Assembly: GCF_036898095.1 (NCBI RefSeq)
Contig: NC_090729.1
Location: forward strand, 72,195,024-72,259,023
Source: Palaemon carinicauda
Lineage: Eukaryota; Arthropoda; Malacostraca; Decapoda; Palaemonidae
Length of the DNA stretch: 64,000 nucleotides
Direction of reading: 5' to 3'
The notes under the pieces were generated by a model, which ran no database searches, was not told the DNA's origin, and saw only the letters and a list, made by a program, of their open reading frames with translations. Position numbers and translations under genes: made by a program. Shown in pieces: positions 19,900 to 31,890 of this stretch (position 1 is the first letter of the stretch; the number at the start of each line of letters is the position of its first letter).

Positions 19900-20880
19900 T
19901 TTCTACTTTTACTGAAAGATAATTTGATTCTGCACTTTCTACTTGTAATAATACAGCCCCTGGACCTGATGGAATTCCATGTGCAATAATTAAACATGTA
20001 CCTGTTAATACCAAGTTATTTATTTTAAGCATTATTAATAGAATATGGCATGATCATAGTTATTCAAGTATTTGGGAACTTGCCATTATTTTAGCCTTTT
20101 TAAAACCTGGTAAGGATAAGTTTTATCGACCAATTGTCGACCAATTGCATTGACATTTTGTTTATTTAAGGTCATGGAGATGGTCAATGCAAGACTAATG
20201 TGGTACCTGGAAAAGAAAGGGATTTTATCACGTATTCAGTGTGGAATTAGAAAAATGCTCTCGACAACTGGTGCGTTGATACAACTTGAGTCCTCTATTT
20301 GTGAAGCCTTTGCTTCCAAACAGCACCATGTAACAGTCTTTTTTGACCTCGAAAAGGAATATAATACTGCATGGAGATGTGGTATACTTAAAACCATTTA
20401 TAATTTGGTATTATGAGGAGAGCTACCATTGTTCATTCAATCATTTATTTCTTATAGATTTTTTCAAGTAAGAGTGGGGGAAGCTCTATTAGAGAGGAAA
20501 TGTCAGGAACGAGGAGTTCCCCAGGGTAGTGTGCTAAGTGTAACCCTATTTGCACTAGCTATTAATGGGATATCTTCTGTCATTCCCTAAGATATTCTTT
20601 CAACGCTATTTGTAGATCATTTCTCCATATCATTTGCTGGAGCTAGAATGGCAATGGTTGAGAAAAAACTGCAACTCTCAATTGACAAAATTATTCACTG
20701 GCCTGACGTGAATGGGTTTAAGTTTTCGACAAGCAAATCTACAGTTTTCCATTTTTGTCGTATTTGGGGAGTACATCCAGACCCGGATATATACATGAAA
20801 GGTCAATGGATTCCTTGTGAAAATGAAGCTAGTTTTTTTACGTTTGATATTTGGTTGTAAGCTTACATGTGTTCCTCACT
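19900..20880 (+). pseudogene. Reverse transcriptase of an I/Jockey-type LINE, degenerate
   Basis: Conceptual pieces in several frames give PDGIPCAIIKHVP, SSIWELAIILAFLKPGKD plus YRPI, TGALIQLESSICEAFASKQHHVTVFFDLEKEYNTAW (motif with the first catalytic aspartate), RGVPQGSVLSVTLF (PQGS box), and a degraded LFVDH at the position of the usual F/Y-x-DD box. The order is that of an APE-type LINE RT. At least five frame changes or stops make it inactive. The RNase H at 21431-22110 belongs to the same kind of element and probably the same copy. Confidence 0.7.
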
Positions 20881-21430
20881 GAAAGTCATTAAAAACTAAA
20901 TGTCTTTAGGCTCCTGAGTTTCTAAAAGTATTCTCCCATACATCATGAGGGCCAGACTGCAAAACTATTTTAAAGATTTTAAAGATTTACAAGGCCTTTA
21001 AATTTAAAAAAAAATAGTTATGGGTGTGAAATATACTCCTCAGCTACCCCAAGCTGATTAAAAATTTCAGATTTTATACACCCTACTGGTATCAGATGGG
21101 TAACAAGAGCATTCAGAACTTCGACCATTTCAAGCCTCCTGTTTGATGCTGGAGAATTACCGTTAGACATTTGCCGAAAGTCTTCTATTATTCGGTATTG
21201 ATTTAGGTTGCAAAGACTTCCTAATTCTTTAGCCTGTCAGACTAAAAGCCTTGTAAGGCACTCAACATACTTTGAGTTACACCCAAAATCCCCTCAACTG
21301 TATGGTTTTCGGGTGAAACAATTGATAGACAGTCTTCATATAGTTAGAACTAAGGTACTTCCATTTAAGGTATCATCAACTCCTTCATGGAAATTATCAT
21401 AGTTATCTTTGTAAATATTTTATTGTAGTT

Positions 21431-22110
21431 AAAAAGAATATGACTGACTTAGAAGCCAGGTCTCTTTTTATGGAACATGTTGCAGAACAAAAAGAGTATG
21501 ACTGACGTAGAAGCCAGGTCTCATTTTATAGAACATGTTGGAGAATATAAGGAATCGACTTTTATATATACTGATGGCTCCAAATCTGATACTGGCGTTG
21601 TATTTGGAGTATATAGTAATGGTTTTAATTGTAAATGTTCACTTCCTCTAACAGCTTCCATAATTACGGCTGAACTATACAGCAATACAGCATACTAATC
21701 GCCGTTGAAAAAATAGCGTGGGAAGAAGGGGGTAATTTTATCATTTTTAGTGATGCAAGGAGTGTCCAGCAAGCTTTAGAAGTTTTGAATTCCAGTAACT
21801 TATTAGTTTTAAAGATTTTAGAATGGCTATTTATTATTGGACTGGGAGGTATAGCAGTTCAATTTTGCTGGGTTCCGGCTCACGTAGGTGTGTCTGGAAA
21901 CAAAGAGGCAGATTTACTAGCAAAGAATGGTGCTGCTGAGTTGCGACCAAGGTGTCCCATTCTTTGTGATGATTGTTTCTCTAACATTAAGAATTTGGTT
22001 TCTAATAGTTGTCTACAACATTGGGATGGTTTGGTTCAAAATAAGATGCAAGAGGTAACAAATGTTGTATTTCCCTGGACGTATAACATGATGCCAAACA
22101 TGGCAGCCTC
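21431..22110 (+). pseudogene. RNase H domain of an I-type LINE
   Basis: Decodes to FIYTDGSKSDTGVVFGVY (first aspartate), ASIITAELYS (glutamate), then after a shift near 21695 LIAVEKIAWEEGGNFIIFSDARSVQQAL (second aspartate), and FCWVPAHVGVSGNKEADLLAK (last aspartate). All four catalytic acids are recognisable, but the frame is broken between the second and third. A 58-bp tandem duplication lies at 21431-21546. The last part (21785 on) is open and runs without a stop into Gypsy RT. Confidence 0.75.
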
Positions 22111-23110
22111 CGTATTTGGGCTACAAGGAGTCAAATATTTTACACCCCTTGACATGGTTCATGGATGCTCCCAGTTACCATTGGCAGAGGACAGTAAAGA
22201 ATACACGGCTTTCTCTACCGCTTTTGGACACTGGCAGTTCAGACGCTTATCGTTTGGACTGAAGAATGCACCTGCAGTGTTCCAGAGAGAAATGCAGAGT
22301 ATTCAACAAGAGTTCCCGCAAGCCAAGGTTGTTGTCTACATTGATGACATCTTAATCTTTGGGTCTTCTTTCGAGGAACGCCTGAAACTGGTAGAACGAG
22401 TTTTGGCTACTCTCCAGAAGCATGGACTCAAATAAAACTTGGGAAGTGTTCTTGGGATCTAGCCGAGGTCAAGTATCTTGGTCATCTGGTTGGACATTCT
22501 GGTATGCATAAGCTACCAGAATACATCCAGAAAGTAGAGGACTTCCATAAATCTACCACTGTGCGTGAGCCACGGGGATTCCTGGGACTGGTTAACTTCC
22601 AACGGAAGTTTATCCCTATGTACTCGCATATAGCCAAACCGTTATCAGCAAAGACTGGAGGACGTAAATCCCAAGGGACCAGATATGGACTGTAGAAATG
22701 GACGGTGCCTTTGAGCAATTAAAGGAACTGATCAAGGAGGACATTATGCTGTTGTACCCTGACTACTCCGCAGTTGCTAGATCTATGAAGTTTTTTGTTG
22801 ACGCTTCAGGTGAGAGTGCTGGTGCTTGTTTGAGCCAGGAATCCTTGGAGCATCTGGTGATAGCGTACGACTCTATGACCTTCCTTGACTGCGAGAGACT
22901 TCGATGGTGTGTGAAAATTTTCAGGGCTTTCCTCTATGGTCAGTTCTTTATATTTCATTCTGATCACTGTCCCCTGATGTATTTTCAAAGATGGTGGACA
23001 GTCGCTTACCACGGACACTGGAGGACCTGTCCGAATTTAATTTTATTGTTAACTACTGTCCAGGTGATCAGAATGCTGCAGCTGACTGGTTATTCCGCTG
23101 GCCCGCATTA
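22110..23110 (+). pseudogene. Ty3/Gypsy reverse transcriptase and RNase H fragment
   Basis: Starts inside the palm (VKYFTPLDMVHGCSQLPLAE, then DSKEYTAFSTAFGHWQFRRLSFGLKNAPAVFQREM), with the YIDD box in VVVYIDDILIFGSSFEERL. A stop at 22433 and shifts follow; the thumb and connection read KCSWDLAEVKYLGHLVG, GFLGLVNFQRKFIPMYSHIAKPL, and RNase H reads MKFFVDASGESAGACLSQ and FFIFHSDHCPLMYF. The frame ends near an AADWLFRWPALM-like tail at 23075-23115. The N-terminal RT and protease are not upstream; instead a LINE RNase H is fused at about 22100. Confidence 0.8.
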
Positions 23111-24292
23111 ATGTCTGCTTGTTACTGAACCCACCACTCCCAAATTGTCTACTGGACTGGCCTTGTATAAGGAGGTTCGGGGTGGTCTAGATTCTCTCAT
23201 AAAATCCATGGAGCTAATTGTGAACTACTGGATGGAAGGGTCAGGTATTGCCCCCGACTCTCAACTTAGGGAGCGAAGTTTCGGGATGCCTTAGTTCAGC
23301 AGTTTCTGAAAGATGAAGGTCGACTAGGTTCAAACTGAAAACGACTAGCAGGAACAGGATCAAGGTGATGCGTTTTCCAGGTACAGTCCTAGCGTTGGAG
23401 CTGCTTTTGACTGCATATAAGCTATTGAACCTGGAAATCTGGGTCCATTGGGGTCCCACTTGTCCTGTATTCTATCGTGATCCATCCGTGACTGAACCTC
23501 AGTGTGTGCATATTCAGTGTCTGTTTGTAGTGCATTTTAATCCTCTGATAGAGCTCTGTAATTACGTCCCTTCAACTGACGTGATTCTGAGCCATAAGGC
23601 GGAGGTGAAATCTAGTGTGCCTGACGCTGATGGCTTGGTCACTGATGATCAGGAAGCGCTAGAGGATTGTCCTGTAATCTAGTATGTAACTGAAATGGCA
23701 CCTCGTCAAACCAGTTCAGGTTTGTCCTGTAATCCAGTATGTAACTGAAACGTCACCTCGTCAGTCCAGTGTACGCATGTGTCTCAACGCTTGGCAGTAG
23801 TTGTAGTAGTTTGCAGACTGTAGCCAGATGTAGCACGCAGATTGCCTAGTGTCCGAATGCTGACCACACTCCAATGTTCACTACACATAAAGATAAAATG
23901 GTGAAATACCCAAAAATCTAGTAAAAAAGTAAGCAATCAAGAATGAACTGGGCACTGAGCACCACCACTTGATTTTATATTGGTCAAGGGGACCCAGCTA
24001 GAACTGTAGTGGCCTAATATTATTCTGGAGCTATACCGTGTCACTTATACTGGCATGCACAGAGTCCTAAATGAGAGGAGCAGTATACTCTCTCGGTAGG
24101 ATATTTTTCAAGCTTAAGTAAACTTTACAAACTTAGGAGAGAAATATGACAATAAAAGCATATTAAAAAATCTAAATTGGTGGCTGAGAAGGGGACAAAT
24201 TATTCAGGGGAAAGAAATGCTTACTGTTTACAAAAACAAAAAAGTCTATTACAAAAAGAAGAGAAAGAAGGTTAAATATATCTATAAGAATA
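23111..24292. other. Stretch between Gypsy RT and the left inverted repeat
   Basis: Low-identity Gypsy-like sequence may continue to about 23690 (an open stretch of 105 codons at 23365-23682 resembles no domain I know). A roughly 55-bp imperfect tandem duplication containing GTATGTAACTGAAA lies at about 23668-23780. The rest to 24292 shows nothing recognisable. Confidence 0.4.
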
Positions 24293-25375
24293 TTTCTATC
24301 GCAAGAAAAAATAGTATCCCTCTTTATTTCAGTCCTACACTAACTAGACTAAAAAACTGTTTTGAAATAAAAAATAACCCATTCACATATTGGACACTCA
24401 TATGGGTTTCACATACAAAAACATGTAATAGATTATACAATGTGGATGGGTCTGTAAACAGCTTTTAACAGGGCCAAAGAACAATGAGCATCTGTTGATT
24501 TGAAAACAGTTGAAGTTCAAATTTCTCCAAAACTCATCCCAGAAATTATTTGCATCTTCTCTGTAGGCTTCTTTATCCTGAACTTGTTGTTCTGCAATTA
24601 ACAATGTTTCAAAACTATTCTGCAGTATGTTACCAGGAGACTAAATTGGCGGCATCTTGATGTCTTGCAATAGATGTGGAGATGATGAAGTCAAATGGTG
24701 AGTGCAAAAATGTTCCAGGACTTAAGTATTTTATATGGTCAGTTTTAGTGATGTGCCTTCGGGTGAGTGAAAAGCCATTTCATTTTCACATGCTGACACT
24801 TACTGGAAGAATAAACAGATTCTTCACAAGCATAGAATCATGACAAGATTACAGTCAGCAGGTAAACACTTTCAATCAGTAAGGATATCACCCTACCATC
24901 TGCTATTTTCTACCCATATCAAGTGAGAATTTCCTGTTGGGATCATTATCTCCACTATGCCCAACTTTGATTAAATAATCATGTTCATTGTCCCTCTTTC
25001 CCATTTTTTCCACAGGCAAAAATGACCACTTGCAAATATGGTAATAAGTAACAAACGTATCAGTATAAAAGTTTATGAAAGGCACACTTATTGGCAGAAC
25101 ATTTGAATTCTCAACTTCTGATCTTGTTCTGGGCAGAGGTTCGACAAATAATTAACTAGTCTTTTCTGGTCGACTAGAACCAAGATGTCTGAAATACAGC
25201 AGAATCAGAATGGATATGTTCCAATTGTTACACCTCTACTTGACTCCCCACTGCCTGTAGGGTATTATTGCAATTACCTGTTAAGAGAAACAATAACAGA
25301 TTAAGTCAATTCTTTGGGGGAGCTTGAGGCTTACTAAACACGCTTTACAATTAATTCAACTAACAATTTTGACAG
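24293..25375. repeat. Left 1.1-kb inverted repeat
   Basis: Aligns over essentially its whole length with the reverse complement of 29137-30226: for example AAAAAATAGTATCCCTCTT near the outer end, AGAACAATGAGCAT with TTGATTTGAAAAC, TTATTTGCATCTTCTCTGTA, GATGTGCCTTCGGGTGAGTG, ACCAAGATGTCTGAAATACA, and GGGGGAG...TTGAGGCTTA near the inner end. Small indels are scattered. Identity looks around 80-85 percent by eye. No terminal transposase or clear target duplication was found. Confidence 0.88.
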
Positions 25376-25379
25376 TAAT

Positions 25380-25840
25380 ATGTATTTTTTTCAAACATAC
25401 AAACTATTAGGAAAGGTTTTTTTTTTTACACAAGCCCATATTCATTGTAAAGTAATAATACTAGAAACCTTATTTTGTGCGCTTGTTGATACAGGGTCAC
25501 AAATTTGTCTTGTAAATGAGTCTGTACTGAGCCAACTTGGCATAGAGTACCAGTTACTGTCAGGAGAACAGCTAGAATGGTTGACCGGTACTTGCACCAA
25601 CATTTTAGGCTACATCCAGTTAGAGGTGAAGTGTCCTTCCGGGTGGAGAATACCGCTGTTTAACTATGCGGTGGTAGCTGCCAAAGACATTTTTTGTTTT
25701 GTTCTTGGTAGGAACCTACTGTATGCAGCCTATCTGACACTGGATTCACCCCGAGAACAGTTGGTGAATGAGCACATTGCTGTTCTTCAATTGTCTCTCA
25801 ATGTACTCTCAGTCTCCCCTCTGCGTACCGAGACCACTGT
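25380..25840 (+). pseudogene. Gypsy-type aspartic protease
   Basis: The frame open at 25380-26207 begins with HIHCKVIILETLFCALVDTGSQICLVNESVL: hydrophobic residues followed by the retropepsin active-site motif D-T-G-S, then VPLF-type strands (GWRIPLFNYAVVAAKDIFCFVLGRNLLY), where the usual I-L-G-x-D/N-x-L flap-to-helix motif is VLGRNLL. The protease would cut the Gag-Pol polyprotein. In this copy the frame continues directly into pre-integrase sequence, without RT, so the RT-RNase H block is missing between them. Confidence 0.7.
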
Positions 25841-25959
25841 TATGAAGGTGACTGACCCTGAACCTGATCGTGGGGGTTCTCCGGGAATGCTCTTCTGTAC
25901 TTTATTCAGGTGGCCAACATCCATGGAGATCATCGACAAGATCCCTTCTGTTATCAAGA

Positions 25960-26895
25960 TGATCTACTCTGGGGTTCCTGCATTTCGGGTTCCATGCTCC
26001 TATCTGGCCTATAGGAGATGTTGGTCTGACCTGGAAGTGCACCAGGGTTTGCTAGTGGAGCGGAACCCAGACGGCTCGGTAGTCTCGGTAGTCACCTTCA
26101 ATGTCCTGATAGACCTAGTTGCCGAGACACACCTCCAAAATGCTCACTGGGGGATTGGGAAAATGACTAATGCTCCATCGACTTGTTTGGCACAATTCCT
26201 TGATTAGTGTAATCAGGGATATGTGCCGGACGTGTTGGGAATGTCAGTCTTGTAAGGTTTCAAGGGAGGTCGTTGCCCCGCCAACCTTGAAAATCGTAAC
26301 CTCTTTCCCTTTTGAATTGGTTGCTATGGACCTTGTGAGTCTCCCAACAACAAGTACTGGTTTTATTGGGTGTCTGATAGTAGTCGACCATTATTCCAAG
26401 TGGGTGACTTTAGTACCCATAAGGAATAAGAAGAGCAGTATGATATTCCAAGCACATGAAGACTGAGATTATCCTGTCATTCCTCGTATTCCAGTCCGGA
26501 TGTTGATTGATAATGGCCCTGAGTTTATTTCCCAGGAATTTACTGAGCTGTTGGAGTGGTACAATGTTGTACATGTGAAAATAACTCCGTAGAAAACTTC
26601 TAGTAATGGCGGAGTGAAGTGGGTGAACTGCACCATTGGAGAGTTATGGAGGATGATTTCTGGGGAATCTCAGAAATGGGACCAGTATTTATCCCGAGCA
26701 GCTCTCAGTTACAACCATACCTACCACACTGAGATTGACTGTACTCCAGCTGAGAACATACGGAAGGGTGCTCACAATGTTAATAGCATCCCATTGCTGT
26801 CAGCAGAAATGAGATATCCATGGGCTGAAGGGCATCCTCAGTACAAACCATTTAAGGAGGGTTCTCGGGTTCTTAAGAAGGTGGACCAGTTGTGA
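25960..26895 (+). pseudogene. Gypsy-type integrase, interrupted
   Basis: A pre-integrase segment (YRRCWSDLEVHQGLLVERNPDG) leads to an HHCC-like zinc-binding tract (AETHLQNAHWGIGKM, then after a shift MCRTCWECQSCK). The catalytic core has FELVAMDLVSLP (first D), VVDHYSKWVTLVPI, MLIDNGPEFISQEF (second D), and after a TAG at 26589-26591 a SNGGVKWVNCTIGELWRMI segment where the third acid (E) would be expected. The C-terminal region PAENIRKGAHNVN and KPFKEGSRVLKKVDQL follows. Several stops make it inactive. Confidence 0.75.
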
Positions 26896-28410
26896 CCCCT
26901 TCTGTCAAACAAGCTCATTCCTAGATTTGAGGGGGCATTCTGTGTAACTAAGGTACACGAGAATAAGGTCGCCTATAAACTGCAGAGACTGCCTGATGGT
27001 GAACTGGTAAAAGCTTAAGATATTTAGTTTAAAGGCCCGGCTTGAACTTCCAGTCTATCTTAGGAGGCACTTTCTTTGCTATCCGAAGGGTACGGATCTT
27101 GTAACTGAGACTCAGAATAGTCCAGGGCTTGCTGATAATAGTCCGACTTCCTCTGAAGTCTTGGAGAGTTCTGGTTCTAGTAGTGATGGTGACTCCTATA
27201 GGGTTGTTGCAATAGTCATATCATACCTTTTGTCTCGAGATGGTAACAAGTCGGGACGAAAAGGAAAATTTACCATCCTACGAGAACTATTACTCAGCCC
27301 AAGCCCATCCTCAAGCCAGTTGGGACTTATGAGAGGGAAATAGCACTGGATGCTTGGTTATATCCCCTAGAAGATTTTGATGAGATTCCTGTTTTGAAGC
27401 CTGAATCTTTTCGAGATCGTATGGTCCTCCAACTGTGGGAGAAGAGCCCCACTGAAATGTGTGAAACCCCAGTTTTGACTCCCAAATTTATGGCTCACTT
27501 TCCTGTGCCCGAATTTCCAACACCACGATTCATAGCCTTTTTTCCAGAGGAAGGTGTTGTTCATCCTCCAGGGAGTTGAGAATTTTGGGAAGTTTCCAGC
27601 ATTCCATTGTTGGAAACACTTTCTGCTGGCCCCAAGAGTTCCAGTCCAGACTTGTCAGGGCCTGCTATTTTAAAAGGCCCTGTCTCTGACTCGGTAGTGT
27701 CCATTTATCCTGATTATGACTTTCCTTTTTTGTTTCTTCTTTGTGCCCCCCAAAATAATTGGGGGAAGTGCCTTGGTATATGTATGTATGACTTTCTTGA
27801 CTTTTTGCCACCCAATTTTGACAACCAACTGTTGCCTGAAAATCCCACCTCGAGTGGATTTACTCCCCCATGAACGAGGTCAAAAGGTCTTGTTCCTGAC
27901 CTGCCTCTAGTTCAGCCCTGAGTCTTGGAGTGGAGGCCTCGTCTCACTGATCACTGTCCTCCATTCCTGAGTCACCTTGGAGTTCGAACCCTTTCTGGCA
28001 TTCCGATGGAAGTTGGAAACAGAGGTCGGAATTCGAGGCTGAAGTTACACAGTCGGGCGTATTTGACCTGAACGTGACTGCTCAGTTTGGGTCATCTGAA
28101 ATGGAGCTTTGCCCTAAGTCATAAGTCATCGCCTGATTTTTTTGGATTTTTATTGTCGTCTTCCGAGTCTACGGATTCTGTCTCTGGTTCACATCAGAGA
28201 CTGTCGATACCCCGCAGATATCAACTGTTGTGCGAGGTTATTGATCGGTTAAAGACAGCCCGATTCTACATGGAGAGTCGCCGGCTTAGCCTGTCTCTGG
28301 TGCTGCAAGAGATTAACATAGCTCGCCTACAGCTTGCTGTATCCCGGCGCATGTCCCAAGACAGAATTTCGAGACCCAGAAGAAGCACTATAAATCTCCC
28401 ACTGAATTAA
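26896..28410 (+). other. Sequence downstream of integrase with short ORFs
   Basis: 26900-27060 still resembles the integrase tail (FEGAFCVTKVHENKVAYKLQRLPDGELVK, with stops). Beyond it, Ser- and Pro-rich open stretches (27394-27579, 27607-27873) and a charged stretch (28087-28410, RYQLLCEVIDRLKTARFYMESRRLSLSLVLQEI) match nothing I recognise. A LINE-tail relic (CCCCCCAAAATAATTGGGGG, then aagtgccttggtatatgtatg) is embedded at 27735-27785. Confidence 0.4.
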
Positions 28411-29136
28411 TCATCGAGAAGTTTTTTATTTTTTTTCTCAAGTTTCTGTATACTGTAGTAATTACTTTTTATTATTCATTTTATGATTCCCACATTAGGG
28501 TAGTTAAAAGGCTGTGGAATAGGACACCTTGTGGGAGGAAATCTGTATTGAGTCACAGTTTAAGTAACTGTTTTATCAATTGTTGTAAATTTTCCTTGAC
28601 CCTGACAAAGTTATATTAGATTTAATAGTTTTTTTTTTTTATTGTACCGCAATAGTAGAAAATCAATTAGTGTTCTATTCTTTAAAATTGATTTTGGACT
28701 ACAATGGATATCATTTCTCTTTTTTCTTGGATAGTTTTATGACTGTATGCCTGTTATGCCTGTTATACTATAAAGTTGACTGTAATGATAACTATGATTT
28801 ATTATATTATATGTCATTGGAGCATTGTTGGAAGGGTTGGATGATATGATTATCAGTTTTTTATGTACTGTATCTCCATTGTGTCTCACAGTTCATCATC
28901 TATCCTGACACATTTATTTTATGTCATGAAACTGTCAAATGATGTATCTAATGTAATGTGTATTCAAGTGGAATTGTGTAGATTTTGGTGTGGGGTGTTG
29001 TTAGTTATGAGACATTTTTTGGGGTGGCCTTGAGGGCTAATGGGGGCGGGGAATACAATGAATAAGGGTTTGTGTGAGAAAAAACCTTTACTAAATGTTT
29101 TTATGTTAGGAAAAATACTAACTACGTTTAAAATTT
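28411..29136. other. AT-rich stretch, nothing recognised
   Basis: No ORF, repeat pair or terminal repeat was seen, except GTTAGGAAAAATACTAACTA at 29105-29124, which resembles the conserved box at DIRS right ends (see element F, 44973). Confidence 0.4.
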
Positions 29137-30226
29137 TCAGCTGTATTCATTGTAAAAATTTAGTTACTAAGCCTCAAACTCCCCCAATGAAATGACTTAA
29201 TCTGATATTGTCTCTCTTAACAGGTAATTGCAATAATACCCTACACGCAGTAGGGAGTCAAGTAGAGGTGTAATGATTGTAACATCTCCGTTCTGATGCT
29301 GCTGTATTTCAGACATCTTGGTTCTGGTTGACCTGAAAAGACTAGTTAATGATTTGTCGAGCCTCCCTCCTGAAGATGATAGGGATGTGTTGAGAATTCA
29401 AATTTTCTGCTCACAAGTGTGGCTTTCGCAAACTTTTATACTTATACGTTGGTTACCTATTACCATTATTGTAATTGTGATAATTTTTGCCTGTGGAAAA
29501 AATGGGGAACAGGGACATTAAATATGATTATGTACTCAAAGTTTGGCATAGTGGAGATAATGATCCTGACGGAAAATCCTCACTTGATAGGGGTAGAAAA
29601 TAGCCCATAGTGGGGTGATATTCTTTCTGATTGAAAGCATTTACCTGCTGACTGTACTCTTGTAACAATTCTATGCTTGTGAGGAATCTGTTTATTCTTC
29701 CAGTAAGTAAGTAAGTGGCAGCGTGTGAAAAGGAAATGATTTCTCACTCACCCGAAGGCACATCACTGTACTGTCCATATTAAGAACTTACAGTCCCGGA
29801 ACATTATTGCATTCACCATTTAACTTTGACTTCTGCACATCTTTTCCAAGACACCAAGATTCCACCAATTTAGTCTCCTCTTGGTAAAATATTTCAGAAT
29901 AGTATTGAAAATTTGTTAATTGCAGAATAAAAAGTTCAGGATAAAGAAGCCTACAGAGAAGATGCAAATAATTCCTTGGTTGAATTTTGAAAATTTTTTT
30001 AGCATTAACAGTTTTCAAATCAACAAATGCTCATTGTTCTTTGGCCCGCAGCCCTGTTAAAAGCTGTATACAGATCCATCCACGTTGTATAATTGATTAT
30101 ATGTTTTTGTATGTGGAACCCTTATGAGTCAAGCATGTGAAGGGTTTATTTTTTATCAAAGCATTTTTTTTAGTCTAGTGTAGGACTGAAACGAAGAGGG
30201 ATACTATTTTTTCTTACAATAGAAAC
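29137..30226. repeat. Right 1.1-kb inverted repeat
   Basis: Reverse-complement partner of 24293-25375. The spacer between the two arms (25376-29136) contains the Gypsy protease and integrase remnants. Confidence 0.88.
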
Positions 30227-30938
30227 TTCATTATTGGAGTGTCTGTCAACCTCTTTTGGTTCAGACACATATACAAACCTGCGCTATTTATAATAGGGTA
30301 TTATTTTCGGCGCAGCTGAAAGATGAGCCATGATAATTTTAGTGAGGGATAACTACCCCATCCGCTAGTTAGTGGGTGGGGGGTGGGGTAGACTGGCTAC
30401 CCCGCTCACTCACACCTCTCGGCCGAGTAACCACTTTACTTTTTGGCTCGGTAGTGGACGGACATGCTGTCCTTCTTTCCCGCATAGACTGGCCTTGATG
30501 TTTTTTGTTTATTTTTTTCTTTTTTTTTGAGTTGTGTGTTTTCATTTATCTTACATATGTTTGAGTATTTATGTATAAATGGAAATATATGTTGTTAGAT
30601 ACGTGTAACTTTAGTGCTGTTGACATCGTATCCAACTGCCTCCGCCGTAAGGTTGTCATTCGGCAGGTTCTCAACACTGCCGTGTGTTTGTTTCATTACA
30701 GAATTAAAGTTTATAACAGTTCAGCTCGCTTTCGAGGAATTATCTTACAAGGAAGGTGACTAATTCCCTGAATAGTTTATTTTGTACAACGGAGCATGAA
30801 TTGTAATTGATAAAAACTTTCTTTTTTTTCACAGGTAACAGCGACGTAGTACACATGTGGTAGCTCGTGAGCTGCCCTCATTACGAGGTAGCATTCGCTG
30901 TCAACCTTCAATTTGATGTTCCTCCTTCGAGGGGAACT

Positions 30939-30981
30939 TCTCTCTCTCTCTCTCGCGAGAGAGAGAGAGAGAGAGAGAGTG
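30939..30981. repeat. CT/AG palindrome centred on CGCG
   Basis: A CT run, then CGCG, then an AG run form a near-perfect palindrome of about 40 bases. It opens the hairpin-rich gag region of F0. Confidence 0.9.
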
Positions 30982-31014
30982 ATTTTTGTTTACGTCTATG
31001 CATTTTTCCCCATA

Positions 31015-31285
31015 GAGCTGGGATAAAGCTTTCCTTTGGCTATGTCCTCTGGCGGGAGGACTTCTCTCTCGTTCTTGAGAGAGATTTTTTAGGCCTACGC
31101 TTTTTTCCCATAGAGCTGGGAGAAAGCTTGCCTTAGGCGATGTCCTTCTTCGGGAGGACTTCTCTCTCGTTCGCGAGAGAAAGATTATTAAGCCTACGCT
31201 TTTTTCCCATAGAGCTGGGAGAAAGCTTGTCTTAGGCGATCTCCTTCGGGAGAACTTCCCTCTCGTTTGCGAGAAATAACTTCTA
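31015..31285 (+). repeat. 98-99-bp tandem repeat, three copies
   Basis: Units start GAGCTGGGAGAAAGCTTG at 31015, 31113 and 31212. Each contains complementary pairs: TCTCTCGTTCGCGAGAGA (seven-pair stem with TTCG loop) in the second, CTCCTTCGGGAG in the third, and CTCTCGTTCTTGAGAG in the first. The stems differ between units yet remain complementary. Confidence 0.88.
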
Positions 31286-31409
31286 GGAGCTTGCTGATCC
31301 ACCAGGGGCGGTGGCAGAGCTATCTCCGAAGCAGGTTATCCCTTCGCTTATGGTTCTCCTTCAGGGGCGGAGTGAGAGCCTTCTCTTAAACGACTTTCTC
31401 CTTCGGGAG

Positions 31410-31890
31410 AACAAACCTCTCACCGACCGCCGTTCACTAGTCCGCCGATCACTAGCTCACCGACCGCCGATCACTAGCTCACCGACCGCCGTTCACTAGT
31501 CCGCCGATCGCCTATTTCCAGCTCATCTTCCACCAATGAGAAATCATCAACCGACTGATCTCTAGATCACCATTTGCTGATCGCTAGCTCACCGATCACC
31601 AGATCGCAAATTGCTTGCTCATCTTTCTCTAATAATTGATCTCCAGTCTCACCAATTGCTAACGATCTCCGTTTGTTAGCGTGCCGATTGCCGATTGCTA
31701 GTCTATAACCAGTCATCAGCTTGTTGATCAGTAGATCGCCGATTGGTAGCTCGTCCTTCTTCGATCATTGACCTCCGCTCACTGATCTTTGACCAGCCAG
31801 TCGTTAGCTTGCTGATATATAGCTCCCCGATCGTCAGTCCTCGGTCAAGCACTGATCGTCAATAGCTCACCGATCACCAACTGATGATCA
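31410..31890 (+). repeat. Degenerate GATCACTAGCTCACCGAC-type repeats
   Basis: CTAGCTCACCGACCGCCGAT recurs almost exactly at 31448-31500 and decays rightward into dispersed GATC-CTAGCTCACCGATC words. It is probably an expanded part of the F0 gag region; no frame stays open for long. Confidence 0.7.

Noticed and set aside
22110..26895. A complete LTR retrotransposon or endogenous retrovirus
   Set aside because: RT-RNase H lies before protease and integrase, separated by an inverted-repeat arm; no paired direct LTRs and no envelope-like ORF were seen.
24900..29600. Possible host protein-coding gene around the short ORFs flanking the Gypsy parts
   Set aside because: The ORFs are short and lie in or near the inverted-repeat arms; the only recognisable domains are retroelement protease and integrase.
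31410..31890. Possible tRNA or satellite cluster from GATC-rich repeats
   Set aside because: No cloverleaf, A/B boxes or constant period was found; it fits decayed tandem repeats in a DIRS gag region.
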